A stretch of 32,822 bases of DNA from Campylobacteraceae bacterium (GTDB taxonomy: Bacteria > Campylobacterota > Campylobacteria > Campylobacterales > Campylobacteraceae). A model generated the notes under the pieces. It worked only from the letters and a program-made list of their open reading frames with translations, was not told the DNA's origin and made no database searches. How positions within the stretch are numbered: position 1 is the first letter of the stretch; each line of letters opens with the position of its first letter. The stretch covers positions 1-32,822 of the forward strand of contig JAAYPR010000023.1 of NCBI GenBank assembly GCA_012519705.1, written 5' to 3'. This document shows positions 1 through 8,027 of the stretch, in pieces. The translations under genes and the position numbers were made by a program.

Positions 1-661
1 TATTATCCCCTATCATAAAATACTCATTTTCAGGGACTTTTATATAGTAAGCGTTGAAATTTAGTCTCTCATCAAGAGTTGGGAGTTCATCAACGATAGT
101 TGGTGTCATCGCAAATTTATTCGCTGTGAGGTATTTTAAAGTAAGTGATAGTAAATCCACCTTTTCATCGTAGTGAATGCCTAGGTTTTTATACGGCTCT
201 TTGACAAATTTCTTACCATTTAGAGTGACGATATCTTTTGCGTCATAGCTTGCTTCTATAAAGGCATCTCCCTCGTGAGGTCTTAAATACATCTCATTTA
301 TAGTATAAATAACCTCATCTCCGCCAACAGCGAAGTTTCTTTTTACAAAATGGACTTTTTTATTATGTGGATATCTAAACACCACTATATCGCCACGCTC
401 TGGCTTTTTACCCCTTATCAAATGCCCATCTTTGTTAAAGTCAGGCAGAATCGGAACTTCAATCCACGGGATATGTGGAGTTGGCACTCCGTAGCTAAAT
501 TTCTTGACAAACAAAAAATCCCCTATCAAAAGTGAGTGTCTCATCGACCCGCTTGGGATGACAAAAGCTTGAGCGAAAAAGAAAATTATCAGTAAAACTA
601 TGATAATCGTACCAGTCCAAGTCCCTGAAAAATGATACGCTTTTAAAAGTCTATCTTTCAT
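1..661 (-). CDS. lepB: Signal peptidase I (LepB/LepP), partial at window edge
   Basis: The minus-strand frame opens with ATG at 659-661 and stays open to base 1, so the C-terminus lies outside the window. The protein has an N-terminal membrane segment (residues about 18-32), then PSGSM with the catalytic Ser of family S26, and later HFVKRNFAVGGD, which carries the general-base Lys. The visible end reads YFMIGDN, the start of the last conserved box (GDNRDNSxDSR). It would remove signal peptides from secreted proteins on the outer face of the inner membrane. The box after the catalytic Lys usually reads KRVVGLPGD; KRNFAVGGD is a little divergent. It lies 5 bases after the folD stop, so the two are probably co-transcribed, as lepP and folD are neighbours in C. 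jejuni. Confidence 0.93.
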   Translation of the reverse strand, partial: MKDRLLKAYHFSGTWTGTIIIVLLIIFFFAQAFVIPSGSMRHSLLIGDFLFVKKFSYGVPTPHIPWIEVPILPDFNKDGHLIRGKKPERGDIVVFRYPHNKKVHFVKRNFAVGGDEVIYTINEMYLRPHEGDAFIEASYDAKDIVTLNGKKFVKEPYKNLGIHYDEKVDLLSLTLKYLTANKFAMTPTIVDELPTLDERLNFNAYYIKVPENEYFMIGDN

Positions 662-666
662 ATTTC

Positions 667-1518
667 CTACTTGCTCTTTAAGAAATTTTCAGCTGATGTG
701 ATGGTGTTATTTAGAAGCATCGCTATCGTCATCGGTCCAACTCCGCCAGGAACAGGGGTTATGTAGGAGCATTTTTCTTTTAAGTTTTCAAAGTCAGCGT
801 CCCCTGTAAGTTTGCCGTTATCAAGCCTGTTAATTCCAACATCTATAACTATAGCTCCATCTTTTACCATATCAGCTTTTAAGAAATGTGGAATTCCTAT
901 AGCCACTACGACAATATCAGCATTTTTAGTATAAAACTCTAAGTTTTTAGTTTTGCTATGAGTTATGGTAACGGTTGCGTTTGCATTTAGAAGTAAATTT
1001 GCCATCGGTTTTCCAACGATGTTGCTTCTACCTATCACAACAGCATTTTTACCAGCTACATCGATACCATGCTCTTTTAGAAGTCTCATAACCCCAAGCG
1101 GAGTGCAAGGCACAAACCCTTCTAACCCACTTACAAGCTTTCCAACGTTTATAGCGTGAAACCCATCCACGTCTTTTTTAGGGTCGATTCTTTCTAAAAC
1201 TTTGTTTGTATCGATGTGCTTTGGAAGCGGGAGCTGAACTAAGATGCCGTGAATTTTCTCATCTTTGTTTAGAGCGTCTATCAGCTCTAAAAGTTCGCTC
1301 TCGCTTGTATCTTTGTCTAAAACTTTTTTAAGTGAGTAAATTTCGCATGCCTGACATGCTTTTTCTTTTGAGTTTACGTAAGTTTGGCTTGCTTTGTCAT
1401 CTCCTACTAGGATAACGGCAAGTCCCGGTCTGACGCCTAAATTTGCTAAGTTTAGGGCTTTTTCTTTGACTTCATCTTTAACCTTTTGGCTAATTACTTT
1501 TCCATCTATTAGTTGCAT
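667..1518 (-). CDS. folD: Bifunctional methylenetetrahydrofolate dehydrogenase / methenyltetrahydrofolate cyclohydrolase FolD
   Basis: FolD interconverts 5,10-methylene-, methenyl- and 10-formyl-tetrahydrofolate with NADP in the cytosol and supplies one-carbon units for purines and formyl-Met-tRNA. The 283-residue length is typical. Visible signatures are YVNSKEKAC near residue 50 (the Tyr-x3-Lys catalytic pair), VQLPLPKH near 95, the Rossmann motif GRSNIVGKPMA near 164 and the C-terminal box PVPGGVGPMT near 255. The ATG start at 1518 is preceded by an AAGGA-type ribosome site. It is the first gene of the folD-lepB unit and has its own -10 box upstream. Confidence 0.97.
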   Translation of the reverse strand: MQLIDGKVISQKVKDEVKEKALNLANLGVRPGLAVILVGDDKASQTYVNSKEKACQACEIYSLKKVLDKDTSESELLELIDALNKDEKIHGILVQLPLPKHIDTNKVLERIDPKKDVDGFHAINVGKLVSGLEGFVPCTPLGVMRLLKEHGIDVAGKNAVVIGRSNIVGKPMANLLLNANATVTITHSKTKNLEFYTKNADIVVVAIGIPHFLKADMVKDGAIVIDVGINRLDNGKLTGDADFENLKEKCSYITPVPGGVGPMTIAMLLNNTITSAENFLKSK

Positions 1519-1546
1519 AAAAATCCTTAATTAAATTTAGGCTCTC

Positions 1547-1552
1547 ATAATA
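1547..1552 (-). promoter_or_regulatory. -10 box for folD-lepB
   Basis: On the minus strand the sequence reads TTTAGGTATTATGAG, giving a TATTAT -10 about 29 bases before the folD ATG. No good -35 is seen, as is usual for sigma-70 promoters in Campylobacter. The same words (TTTAGGTATAAT) form the -10 region of the MFS gene at 5313-5318. Confidence 0.45.
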
Positions 1553-1637
1553 CCTAAAAATAGATATAAAAGAGTTGAAATTTGGGCTAAAACTTTTTAA
1601 ATTTAGGATATTTACCAAATTTTAATGAGATAAATTG

Positions 1638-1643
1638 TATGAT
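1638..1643 (+). promoter_or_regulatory. Possible -10 box for the cytochrome-hemL operon
   Basis: TATGAT lies 26 bases before the GTG start at 1669 and is followed by an AT-rich leader and a GTGAGG ribosome site. It is the best -10 match in the gap between the divergent folD and cytochrome genes. No -35 is recognisable. Confidence 0.35.
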
Positions 1644-1668
1644 AAGCTAAATTTTTTGTGAGGTTTAA

Positions 1669-2013
1669 GTGAGAGTTTTTTTAGGTTTAACTTTGTTTTT
1701 TTCACTGCTTTTAAGTGAGAGTTTTATAACTGACGTTGAGTATGGCAAAATGCTGTATAAAAATCCTCGTGGAATAGGGTGCGATAAATGCCACGGTAAA
1801 AAGGGCGAGGGCTCGCTAATAGCTAGTTATAAAGAGTTTAATAAAACAAATGAACAAAAATATGATGTCAACCTAACAGCTCCTGCTATAAACAACCTAA
1901 CTCTTCAAGAACTAGCCGATGGGATACATGACAAAAAAGGCGTTATGCCGACATACTTTTTAACTCAAGATGAAATAATTGCGATATATAAATATTTAAA
2001 GGAGAAAAAATGA
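1669..2013 (+). CDS. Small periplasmic c-type cytochrome
   Basis: The 114-residue protein starts with GTG, preceded by GTGAGG. It has an N-terminal Sec signal or membrane anchor (hydrophobic residues 3-16) and one haem-binding motif, CDKCH, at about residues 38-42. PTYFLTQDE near the C-terminus contains a Met-Pro (VMPTYF) that could supply the distal Met ligand. It would be an electron carrier in the periplasm with haem attached covalently. Its stop overlaps the hemL ATG by four bases (ATGA), so a haem protein and a haem-biosynthesis enzyme share one message. A cytochrome-like gene also precedes hemL in C. jejuni. The redox partner cannot be told from sequence. Confidence 0.85.
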   Translation: MRVFLGLTLFFSLLLSESFITDVEYGKMLYKNPRGIGCDKCHGKKGEGSLIASYKEFNKTNEQKYDVNLTAPAINNLTLQELADGIHDKKGVMPTYFLTQDEIIAIYKYLKEKK

Positions 2014-3284
2014 CAAATCACGAAGCTTTTAGTGAAGCAAAAAGCGTTATACCAGGAGGCGTTGACTCGCCTGTTAGAGCGTTTGGAAATGTCGGCAGTG
2101 AGCCGTTTATGGTAGAAAAAGGTGAGGGTGCTTACATTTATGACATCGAGGGAAATAGATACCTTGACTTTGTTCAAAGCTGGGGACCGCTGATTTTTGG
2201 GCACTGCGATAAAACCATAGAAGAAGCTGTTATAAACACAGCGAAAAAAGGGTTAAGTTTTGGTGCTTCAAGTCCTTTAGAGACCAAACTAGCAAAGATT
2301 ATGTTAGCTGACTTTCCATATCTTGATAAAATTCGCTTTGTTTCAAGCGGGACAGAAGCAACAATGAGTGCTATAAGACTTGCAAGAGGGTTTAGTAAAA
2401 AAGATGGGATTATTAAATTTGAAGGATGTTACCACGGACATAGCGATAGCTTACTTGTAAAAGCAGGAAGCGGGGCAGCGACATTTGGCACTACAAGTAG
2501 TGCGGGAGTGCCAGAAAGCGTGGCAAACCACACTTATGTAGCTATCTATAATGACATAGAAAGTGTTAAAAAAATACTGGCTAAAAATGATAATATCGGA
2601 ACGATAATCATCGAGCCAATCGCTGGAAATATGGGGCTTGTGCCAAGTAAAGTAGAGTTTTTAAAAGAGCTTCGTAAAATTTGCGATGAGAAAAAAATAG
2701 TTCTTATTTTAGATGAAGTTATGAGTGGATATAGAGCTTCTTACCTAGGAAGCTATCCTTACTATGAAGTTGAAGCTGATATCGTTACTTTTGGTAAAGT
2801 AATTGGTGGTGGTATGAACGCAGCGGCTTTTGCTGGAAGAGAAGAAATCATGAACTGCATAAGCCCACTTGGACCTGTATATCAAGCTGGAACTTTAAGC
2901 GGTAACCCAGTAGCGATGGCAGCGGGAATTGCGAGTTTAACAAAGCTAAAAGAGAGTAAGGATTTATATAAAAACTTAGAAAAACTAGCGGTTAAGTTTA
3001 TGGATGGGTTAAAAGAAATAGCAAAAGAGAACAACATTCCTATCCAAACTTGTGTTCGTGGCTCGATGTTTGGCTACTTCTTTACAGACAAGAGAGTTGA
3101 AAACTACTCTGATGCTCAAACTTCAGACTTAGAGCTTTTTGCTAAATTTCACACAGGCATGATAAAAGAGGGAGTATTTTTAGCACCATCTCAGTTTGAG
3201 ACAGGATTTATCTGCTCTGTTATGACTGAGAGTGACATCGACTTTGCACTAAATGCTGCTAGAAAAGTAATGGCAAATTTATGA
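2010..3284 (+). CDS. hemL: Glutamate-1-semialdehyde 2,1-aminomutase HemL
   Basis: HemL is a PLP enzyme that converts glutamate-1-semialdehyde to 5-aminolevulinate, the second step of the C5 route to haem. At 424 residues it has normal family length. PVRAFGNVG near residue 21, [16 protein letters not shown] near 112, the DEV motif near 235 and [10 protein letters not shown], with PLP-binding Lys about residue 263, are all present. The ATG is set by AAGGAG eight bases upstream, inside the end of the cytochrome gene. It overlaps the following gene by four bases (ATGA), so translation of the three is probably coupled. Confidence 0.98.
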   Translation: MTNHEAFSEAKSVIPGGVDSPVRAFGNVGSEPFMVEKGEGAYIYDIEGNRYLDFVQSWGPLIFGHCDKTIEEAVINTAKKGLSFGASSPLETKLAKIMLADFPYLDKIRFVSSGTEATMSAIRLARGFSKKDGIIKFEGCYHGHSDSLLVKAGSGAATFGTTSSAGVPESVANHTYVAIYNDIESVKKILAKNDNIGTIIIEPIAGNMGLVPSKVEFLKELRKICDEKKIVLILDEVMSGYRASYLGSYPYYEVEADIVTFGKVIGGGMNAAAFAGREEIMNCISPLGPVYQAGTLSGNPVAMAAGIASLTKLKESKDLYKNLEKLAVKFMDGLKEIAKENNIPIQTCVRGSMFGYFFTDKRVENYSDAQTSDLELFAKFHTGMIKEGVFLAPSQFETGFICSVMTESDIDFALNAARKVMANL

Positions 3285-3676
3285 AACTAACTAAAAATTT
3301 AAACGAGGTAGTAAAAGACTCAAGCGGACTTAGTCTTGCTATCTCTGTTTTAGTAGCTATTTTGATAGGGTTTTTTGGTGGTAAGTTTTTGTATGATGTG
3401 ACGGGATTTATCATTCTTTTTTGGTTGTTTCTTTTTATAGGGTTTGCGGCTGCTTTTGTAAATATAAAAAAGGCTATCAAAGCTCAAAGAAAAGATATGA
3501 ATGAGTTAATGAATGATCCAAAATACAAAGCTTATCAAGAGTATTTAGACTCTCAAAAAAGCTCTGAAAAAACCAGCGAAGCAAAAGAAGACAAAGATAA
3601 AACCGATGAAATTCTAGATAGATACTACGAAGATGAGTGGGATAAAGAAGATAGAAAATGGCGAGATGATGACTAA
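3281..3676 (+). CDS. AtpZ/AtpI-like two-helix membrane protein with an acidic tail
   Basis: This 131-residue protein starts with an amphipathic stretch, then two membrane helices (about residues 17-36 and 42-63) separated by GKFLYDVTG, then a charged cytoplasmic tail rich in Lys, Glu and Asp, ending KWRDDD. The short loop and helix pair resemble AtpZ/AtpI proteins, which assist assembly of, or Mg entry to, F-type ATP synthase. Here the gene is not beside any atp gene; it follows hemL with a four-base overlap. The C-terminal half (about 65 residues) is longer than in usual AtpZ and looks disordered. The family assignment is moderate and the function in this context is unknown. Confidence 0.7.
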   Translation: MKLTKNLNEVVKDSSGLSLAISVLVAILIGFFGGKFLYDVTGFIILFWLFLFIGFAAAFVNIKKAIKAQRKDMNELMNDPKYKAYQEYLDSQKSSEKTSEAKEDKDKTDEILDRYYEDEWDKEDRKWRDDD

Positions 3677-3709
3677 AGTGGATAAAGCAAATAAAACAAC
3701 AGGCAAAAA

Positions 3710-4105
3710 ATGAGTAAAGAGTTAATTAAAATTTATCTAATCCTTGATGCTATAGTCATCACTGTATCGCTATTTATAGGAAATTTGTGGCTATTAAACA
3801 CTCAAATTTCCTTTTTGCTAACTATGCTTATCGCCTTTGCTTCATATAAAAGTTATACCAACTTAGTTGACAAAGAGCTTCATAGTGGGAAATATGATGA
3901 TTTAGATGAAGATGAGGTTTTGAAAGTAGGTAGGTTTAGCAGCCTTGGTGCGTTTCTCTCGCCTTATAAAATAACTTCATATATTTTGTTTGGACTAGCA
4001 CTTTATCTGCTCGTTAAATTTAACCTTTTAAATGTTTTAGCTATTCTTGCTGGTGTTAGCATTTACCCAGTTGGGACGCTGATTTATGCGTTTTTAAGAG
4101 GCTAA
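3710..4105 (+). CDS. Conserved integral membrane protein of unknown function
   Basis: The 131-residue product has two N-terminal hydrophobic segments (about residues 8-25 and 31-46), a charged central loop with YDDLDEDEVLK, and two more segments near 87-104 and 107-128. A gene of this type follows hemL in C. jejuni (Cj0852c region), so it is a genuine gene, probably the last of the cytochrome-hemL operon. The gap to the previous gene is 33 bases and its AGGC ribosome site is weak. Its end overlaps the convergent MFS gene by 12 bases. I recognise no functional motif. Confidence 0.8.
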   Translation: MSKELIKIYLILDAIVITVSLFIGNLWLLNTQISFLLTMLIAFASYKSYTNLVDKELHSGKYDDLDEDEVLKVGRFSSLGAFLSPYKITSYILFGLALYLLVKFNLLNVLAILAGVSIYPVGTLIYAFLRG

Positions 4106-5290
4106 ACTCTTATCATAAACTCTTTTATAAAACAGTCCTGCTAGGATAAAATGCACCCCAATAAGCATAGTTATCATAAATGGACTAAGCCCTTTTTCGT
4201 ATAAAAACCCAGTAAAAAGCGATGTTATCGTTGCAAGTCCAAGATAAACCATATCAAGATAAGCTATAACTCTTCCATAAAATCTCTTATCACAGTAAAC
4301 TTGAACCAAAGTATAAGTATATGACCAAAGTGTTGAAGTACTAAGTCCTGTGATAAAAAGTCCGATAAAGCTAAGATAGAGATTGTGCTGTAAAACAGCC
4401 CATGAAAACAGCCCAATGCCTTGAAGGATAAAGAGATAAAACAGGGTTTTTTTGTTAGTTCTTTTACTAAAAATCATAGGACCAACAACCAGCCCAAAAG
4501 CTCTAAATGCGTTTATAAAACCGATTACCAAAGCAGTACTAAGAACGCCTTTGTAGCTGTATTTTGCTAGGATATTTATCAAAGTATCATAGGAAGTTAC
4601 TGCTACGAAGCCGTGTATCAAGATTAAATTTATAAGCAGAGGATTTTTCTTTAGATAGATAAATCCCTCTATCATCATAATTAAAGCACCTTTTTTTATT
4701 TTCTCTTGTTTTTCTTTTAAATTTAGTTTTAAAAGTAGGAAAATTCCTATTAAAAATATTATGAAGTCAAATTTGAAAGATGCATAAACTCCAAAAAAGT
4801 TTATAAATATCCCGGCCGACGCCATCCCTAAAGTATATGATACTGCCCAGATGATGGAGTGAATTTCATTTGCAAGTTTTAAATCATTTTCATTTAAAAT
4901 TTTTGGAAGTAAGCTCATCTCGGTTTGGAAGTAAATTCCAGATGTTCCCATTCTTATAAAAACAAGAACTTGCAAAAACCAAAACCAACTTAAATCCCTA
5001 ACCAAAAGCAGAAGTAAAACGGTAGTTGCTTGGATGGTTAAAAATAGTAAAAACAACGGATACGCTTTAAATCTATCTATTATAATGCCTGAAATCGGAG
5101 CTAAGATGACATTTGGTATAAACGCCATAGCAACTGTTAAGCTTATCATCCAAACAGGAGCGTTTAGCTCTATAAGTAGGGTAAAAACCCCAACATGACT
5201 AAACCACGCCCCAAAATATGAGAGAAGCTGGATAGTTGAGAGAGTTCTAACTGTTTTGTTTGATTTTAGTAAATTTAGATATTGTTTCAT
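4094..5290 (-). CDS. MFS transporter, probable drug or metabolite exporter
   Basis: The 398-residue protein has about twelve hydrophobic segments and the major facilitator layout, with a basic loop between helices 2 and 3 (GIIIDRFKAYP, a variant of the GxxxDRxGRR signature) and a long basic cytoplasmic middle loop (KLNLKEKQEKIKKG). It is a secondary transporter of the inner membrane; substrate and direction are not visible. An MFS gene lies in the same place near hemL in C. jejuni (Cj0850c/Cj0851c region). The ATG start at 5290 has a GAGAAA-type ribosome site. A -10 (TATAAT) sits about 25 bases upstream inside an inverted repeat shared with the divergent gene. Confidence 0.88.
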   Translation of the reverse strand: MKQYLNLLKSNKTVRTLSTIQLLSYFGAWFSHVGVFTLLIELNAPVWMISLTVAMAFIPNVILAPISGIIIDRFKAYPLFLLFLTIQATTVLLLLLVRDLSWFWFLQVLVFIRMGTSGIYFQTEMSLLPKILNENDLKLANEIHSIIWAVSYTLGMASAGIFINFFGVYASFKFDFIIFLIGIFLLLKLNLKEKQEKIKKGALIMMIEGFIYLKKNPLLINLILIHGFVAVTSYDTLINILAKYSYKGVLSTALVIGFINAFRAFGLVVGPMIFSKRTNKKTLFYLFILQGIGLFSWAVLQHNLYLSFIGLFITGLSTSTLWSYTYTLVQVYCDKRFYGRVIAYLDMVYLGLATITSLFTGFLYEKGLSPFMITMLIGVHFILAGLFYKRVYDKSLAS

Positions 5291-5312
5291 AGTTTCTCTT
5301 TCGTGAACTGGG

Positions 5313-5373
5313 ATTATACCTAAATTTTAATACATTTTGGTTTTAGGTATTGTTTAAAGAAATTTTATATAAT
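5313..5373. promoter_or_regulatory. Divergent promoter pair with a 9-bp inverted repeat
   Basis: The minus-strand -10 for the MFS gene is TATAAT at 5313-5318. The plus-strand -10 for the LOG gene is TATAAT at 5368-5373. Between them ATACCTAAA (5316-5324) and TTTAGGTAT (5342-5350) are perfect inverted arms with a 17-base spacer. The left arm overlaps the MFS -10 and the right arm falls where the LOG -35 should be, so one dimeric regulator could cover both promoters. The -10 boxes are clear; the operator idea is inference. Confidence 0.5.
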
Positions 5374-5403
5374 GGCAATTTATGTTTTAAAAAAGGAATG
5401 AAT

Positions 5404-5958
5404 TTGAGACTAACTATATTTTGCGGATCAAGTAGTGGAAATGATAAATTTCATAAAATAGTTGAAAATTTAGGTAAATTTTTGGCTGAAAGAGGGCATA
5501 CTGTCATTTACGGTGGTGGTGGTGTCGGACTAATGGGAGCTTTAGCGGATGGTGTTATGGGGAATAATGGCGAGATTATAGGTATTATCCCTGAGCTTCT
5601 TTATGACAAAGAAGCTGGAAATGAGAAAATAACGAATTTAATAAAAGTAAAAACCATGCACCAAAGAAAAGCTTTGTTAAATGAGATGTGTGAAGCGTTT
5701 GTTGTCCTTCCTGGAGGGCTTGGAACTTTAGAAGAGCTTTTTGAGGTTTGGACTCACGCTCAGCTTGGGTATCATACAAAGCCGATTGCGTTTTTAAATT
5801 TAGATGGTTTTTATGATAAGCTTTTTGAGTTTGTAAAATTTGCTGGAGAGAGTGGTTTTATAGGTAAAAAGTTTGTAGATATGGTAATAGTTGAAGAGAG
5901 TTATGAAGAACTTCTTAGGCGCTTAGAAGAATACAAAGCGCCAGAAGCTAAATACTGA
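5404..5958 (+). CDS. LOG-family nucleoside 5'-monophosphate phosphoribohydrolase
   Basis: LOG (lonely guy) enzymes cleave cytokinin-type or ordinary nucleotide monophosphates to base and ribose 5-phosphate. The family signature is present: FCGSSSGND near the start, GGGGVGLMG near residue 38 and PGGLGTLEE near 102, holding the catalytic Arg/Glu environment. I choose the TTG at 5404 because AGGA lies six bases before it and the protein then opens directly at the first beta strand (RLTIFCGSS). The ATG at 5398 is too close to the ribosome site. A frame start at 5350 lies upstream of the -10 box (5368-5373) and so could not be translated from that message. The product is about 184 residues, normal for the family. 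Confidence 0.93.
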   Translation: MRLTIFCGSSSGNDKFHKIVENLGKFLAERGHTVIYGGGGVGLMGALADGVMGNNGEIIGIIPELLYDKEAGNEKITNLIKVKTMHQRKALLNEMCEAFVVLPGGLGTLEELFEVWTHAQLGYHTKPIAFLNLDGFYDKLFEFVKFAGESGFIGKKFVDMVIVEESYEELLRRLEEYKAPEAKY

Positions 5959-6387
5959 TTATAGCGTTACTTTTGCTACATAGTTACCGTGTAGGTTGCA
6001 GTAAGTTTTTGATGAGAGTTCTTTTACTCCATCAAGCTTAACTCTTGCACTTAGATAACCTCTTGAAATAACTGGTTCTAAGTCAGCAGTAGCGATAAGC
6101 TTATCATCAGCAAAAAGGTCTATTTTATAAATCCAGTGATCAGCATCACTTGGGTGGATGATTTCTTTTTGACCAACTGTAACTTCAACTAAAGTATAGC
6201 CTTTAGCGTCAACATTGTTTGTGACTACTATCTCAGGCATATGTTTATACTCATGTTCATTTGGGTTTTTAGGATCATCTAGTTCCATATCATAAGTATT
6301 TACGATAAGTTCTTTATCATAAGCATTAAGTGTTGAAAGTGCAACCGCACTTAAACCCATAACCTTTAAAGCGTCTCTTCTTTTCAT
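5959..6387 (-). CDS. Tat-exported superoxide reductase-like (desulfoferrodoxin family) protein
   Basis: Superoxide reductases reduce superoxide to peroxide at a mononuclear Fe(His)4Cys centre. All five expected ligands can be placed: His49 in KHMP, His78 and His84 in HPSDADH (same spacing as HPMEEKH in known enzymes), Cys130 and His133 in YCNLHG. The Lys before the first ligand (Lys48) is kept, but the Glu usually before it is Tyr47. There is no N-terminal desulforedoxin Cys4 domain. The protein begins MKRRDALKVMG followed by a hydrophobic stretch to NAYDK, a Tat signal, so it would act folded in the periplasm. At 142 residues it is a single-domain form. It could serve electron transfer rather than superoxide removal. 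Confidence 0.8.
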   Translation of the reverse strand: MKRRDALKVMGLSAVALSTLNAYDKELIVNTYDMELDDPKNPNEHEYKHMPEIVVTNNVDAKGYTLVEVTVGQKEIIHPSDADHWIYKIDLFADDKLIATADLEPVISRGYLSARVKLDGVKELSSKTYCNLHGNYVAKVTL

Positions 6388-6417
6388 TTTAACTCCTTTG
6401 ATAAAAAAGATGGTGAG

Positions 6418-6423
6418 ATTGTA
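6418..6423 (-). promoter_or_regulatory. Possible -10 box for the superoxide reductase-like gene
   Basis: On the minus strand TACAAT occurs 30 bases before the ATG at 6387, preceded by an AT-rich run. A GGAGTT ribosome site follows. It is the best candidate in the gap, but one hexamer in AT-rich DNA is weak evidence. Confidence 0.35.
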
Positions 6424-6489
6424 ACATAAATATCATTATTTTCTTATTAAAATTTACTTTTTTTGCGATGTTTGGTAAACATAAGATGA

Positions 6490-6495
6490 TATAAT
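6490..6495 (+). promoter_or_regulatory. -10 box for the stomatin-NfeD operon
   Basis: TATAAT lies 30 bases before the ATG at 6526, with GGAG at 6515-6518 as ribosome site. There is no convincing -35, as is usual in Campylobacter. Confidence 0.55.
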
Positions 6496-6525
6496 TGGAT
6501 ATATTTTTTTAAATGGAGTAAAAAT

Positions 6526-7431
6526 ATGGAAAACTTTATCGTTTTAATGGTCGTTATTTGTACTTTTATAGTGCTTTTTTTAAAAGCAAGTGTAAAGATA
6601 GTCTCTCAATCAGACCTTTTTATTGTAGAAAGGCTTGGTAAATTTCATAAAGTTTTAGATGGCGGATTTCATCTAATCATCCCTATTATCGACAGAGTTA
6701 GTGCAACTCTTACTGCTAGAGAACAGCTTGTAAATATCACAAAACAGCAGGTCATCACAAAAGATAACGTAAATATCGCAGTTGATGGGATAGTATATAT
6801 CAAAATAGTTGAAGCTAAAAAAGCTCACTATAATGTTGAAAACTATAGATCAGCTATCTCAAATTTAGCTATGACAACTCTAAGGGGTGAAATAGGTGCG
6901 ATGAACTTGGATGACACTCTCTCATCAAGAGATAAACTAAACGCAGCTTTACAAGTAGCACTTGCAGGGGCTGCTGATAACTGGGGAGCTAAGATTATGA
7001 GAGTTGAGATAGCTGAAATTTCAGTTCCAGCAGAAATCGAAGATGCGATGAATTTACAGATGAAAGCAGAGAGAGAAAAAAGAGCCATCGAACTAAAAGC
7101 TCAAGCTGAAAAAGAGGCTCTTATTTTAAACGCTGAAGCTTTAAAACAAGAAAAGGTTTTAGAAGCTGAAGCGATAGAAAGAATGGCAGACGCGAAAAAA
7201 TACGAAGAAGTAGCTATCTCTCAAGGACAAAAAGAAGCGATGGAGAACATCAATGAAGCTATGAGTAGCTCTAAATTTGCAGCTGAGTATCTGCTAGCTC
7301 AAGGAAGAATCAGTGCGTTTAACGAGCTATCAAAAAACCCAAGTAAAGACAAAGTTTTAGTTCCTTACGAAACATCGGAACTCATCGGAAGCCTTAGTAT
7401 AGTAAAAGAGTTTTTAAAGGATAAGAGTTGA
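6526..7431 (+). CDS. Stomatin/prohibitin-family (SPFH) membrane protein, slipin or QmcA type
   Basis: The 301-residue protein has one N-terminal membrane segment (residues 3-20), then the SPFH/Band 7 domain (ERLGKFHKVLDGGFHLIIPIIDRV, given here in part as its opening) and a long Ala/Glu/Lys-rich coiled coil (about residues 185-245) used for ring-like oligomers. Members organise membrane microdomains and often guard membrane proteins or proteases. It pairs with an NfeD protein immediately downstream (overlap TTGA), the classic stomatin-NfeD operon. The C-terminal part after the coiled coil (KEAMENINEAMSSSKFAAEY) is also typical. Confidence 0.93.
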   Translation: MENFIVLMVVICTFIVLFLKASVKIVSQSDLFIVERLGKFHKVLDGGFHLIIPIIDRVSATLTAREQLVNITKQQVITKDNVNIAVDGIVYIKIVEAKKAHYNVENYRSAISNLAMTTLRGEIGAMNLDDTLSSRDKLNAALQVALAGAADNWGAKIMRVEIAEISVPAEIEDAMNLQMKAEREKRAIELKAQAEKEALILNAEALKQEKVLEAEAIERMADAKKYEEVAISQGQKEAMENINEAMSSSKFAAEYLLAQGRISAFNELSKNPSKDKVLVPYETSELIGSLSIVKEFLKDKS

Positions 7432-7847
7432 TAAATTCTTTGATAATGCTAAGTATCGGAGGCATGTTTTGCGTAGCTGAGCTACTATTTATGAACTTTG
7501 TGCTTTTGTTTTTTGGGTTTGGATTTATTTTAGTAGGATTTTTAAACTTCATAGTTCCTTTTAGCTGGGAGTGGCAACTGCTAAGTGCATTTGTGCTCTC
7601 TTTTATCTTGATTTTTGTTTTTAAAAAGCCTTTAAACAGAGCTTTTCATAGAACTAGTGGAGAGTATAAAGATAACTTCTTGGATGAAAGTGGCTTTGGA
7701 GAGATAAAAAATGGAATGGTTTATTTCAAAGGTACTTTTTGGCAAAGCGATGAGATAGACGAGCTTATCAAAAACGGTGCAAAAGAGGGCGATAAAGTTA
7801 AGGTTTTAGGTAGTTCTAATGGGAAGATTAGGGTGGAGAAAGAGTAG
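7428..7847 (+). CDS. NfeD-like membrane protein, partner of the stomatin
   Basis: This is a short NfeD (139 residues) with three hydrophobic segments in residues 3-66, a linker, then a C-terminal OB-fold-like beta domain (GFGEIKNGMVYFKGTFWQ, then GDKVKVLGSSNGKIRVEKE). Such proteins pair with SPFH proteins in membrane quality control. The start is TTG at 7428, overlapping the stomatin stop (TTGA), with AAGG seven bases before it. Translation is probably coupled. Confidence 0.9.
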   Translation: MINSLIMLSIGGMFCVAELLFMNFVLLFFGFGFILVGFLNFIVPFSWEWQLLSAFVLSFILIFVFKKPLNRAFHRTSGEYKDNFLDESGFGEIKNGMVYFKGTFWQSDEIDELIKNGAKEGDKVKVLGSSNGKIRVEKE

Positions 7848-7859
7848 AAAATCTTTTTC

Positions 7860-8021
7860 CCGTCATTGCGAGATGGACGAAGTCCATCGTGGCAATCTAG
7901 ACCTTAAATTCAAAATAAGCTTTAAACCAAATTTAAAAAAAACCTAAAAACCAAATTTGCTAAACAAAACTCTAAAATTTCAAAAACTAGATTACTTCGT
8001 TACTTCGTTCCTCGTAATGAC
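7860..8021. repeat. Composite palindromic repeat A (MITE-like), two inverted terminal units
   Basis: The left unit (7861-7900, plus) has GTCATTGCGAG at one end, GCAATCTAG at the other, and an internal perfect hairpin: GATGGAC (7872-7878), loop GAA, GTCCATC (7882-7888). The right unit (7987-8021) is the same element inverted (CTAGATTACTTCG to CGTAATGAC). The 86-base core is AT-rich and noncoding. It begins 13 bases after the nfeD stop. The right arrangement for a nonautonomous mobile element or REP-type repeat; no transposase is present. Confidence 0.7.
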
Positions 8022-8027
8022 TGTTAT

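Noticed and set aside
5350-5403. Upstream TTG start for the LOG gene
   Set aside because: It lies upstream of the TATAAT at 5368-5373 and adds residues with no family match; TTG at 5404 has the ribosome site.
5959-6387. SoxY-type sulfur carrier as identity for the Tat-signal protein
   Set aside because: No C-terminal GGCGG-type carrier motif is present, while all five superoxide-reductase iron ligands are.
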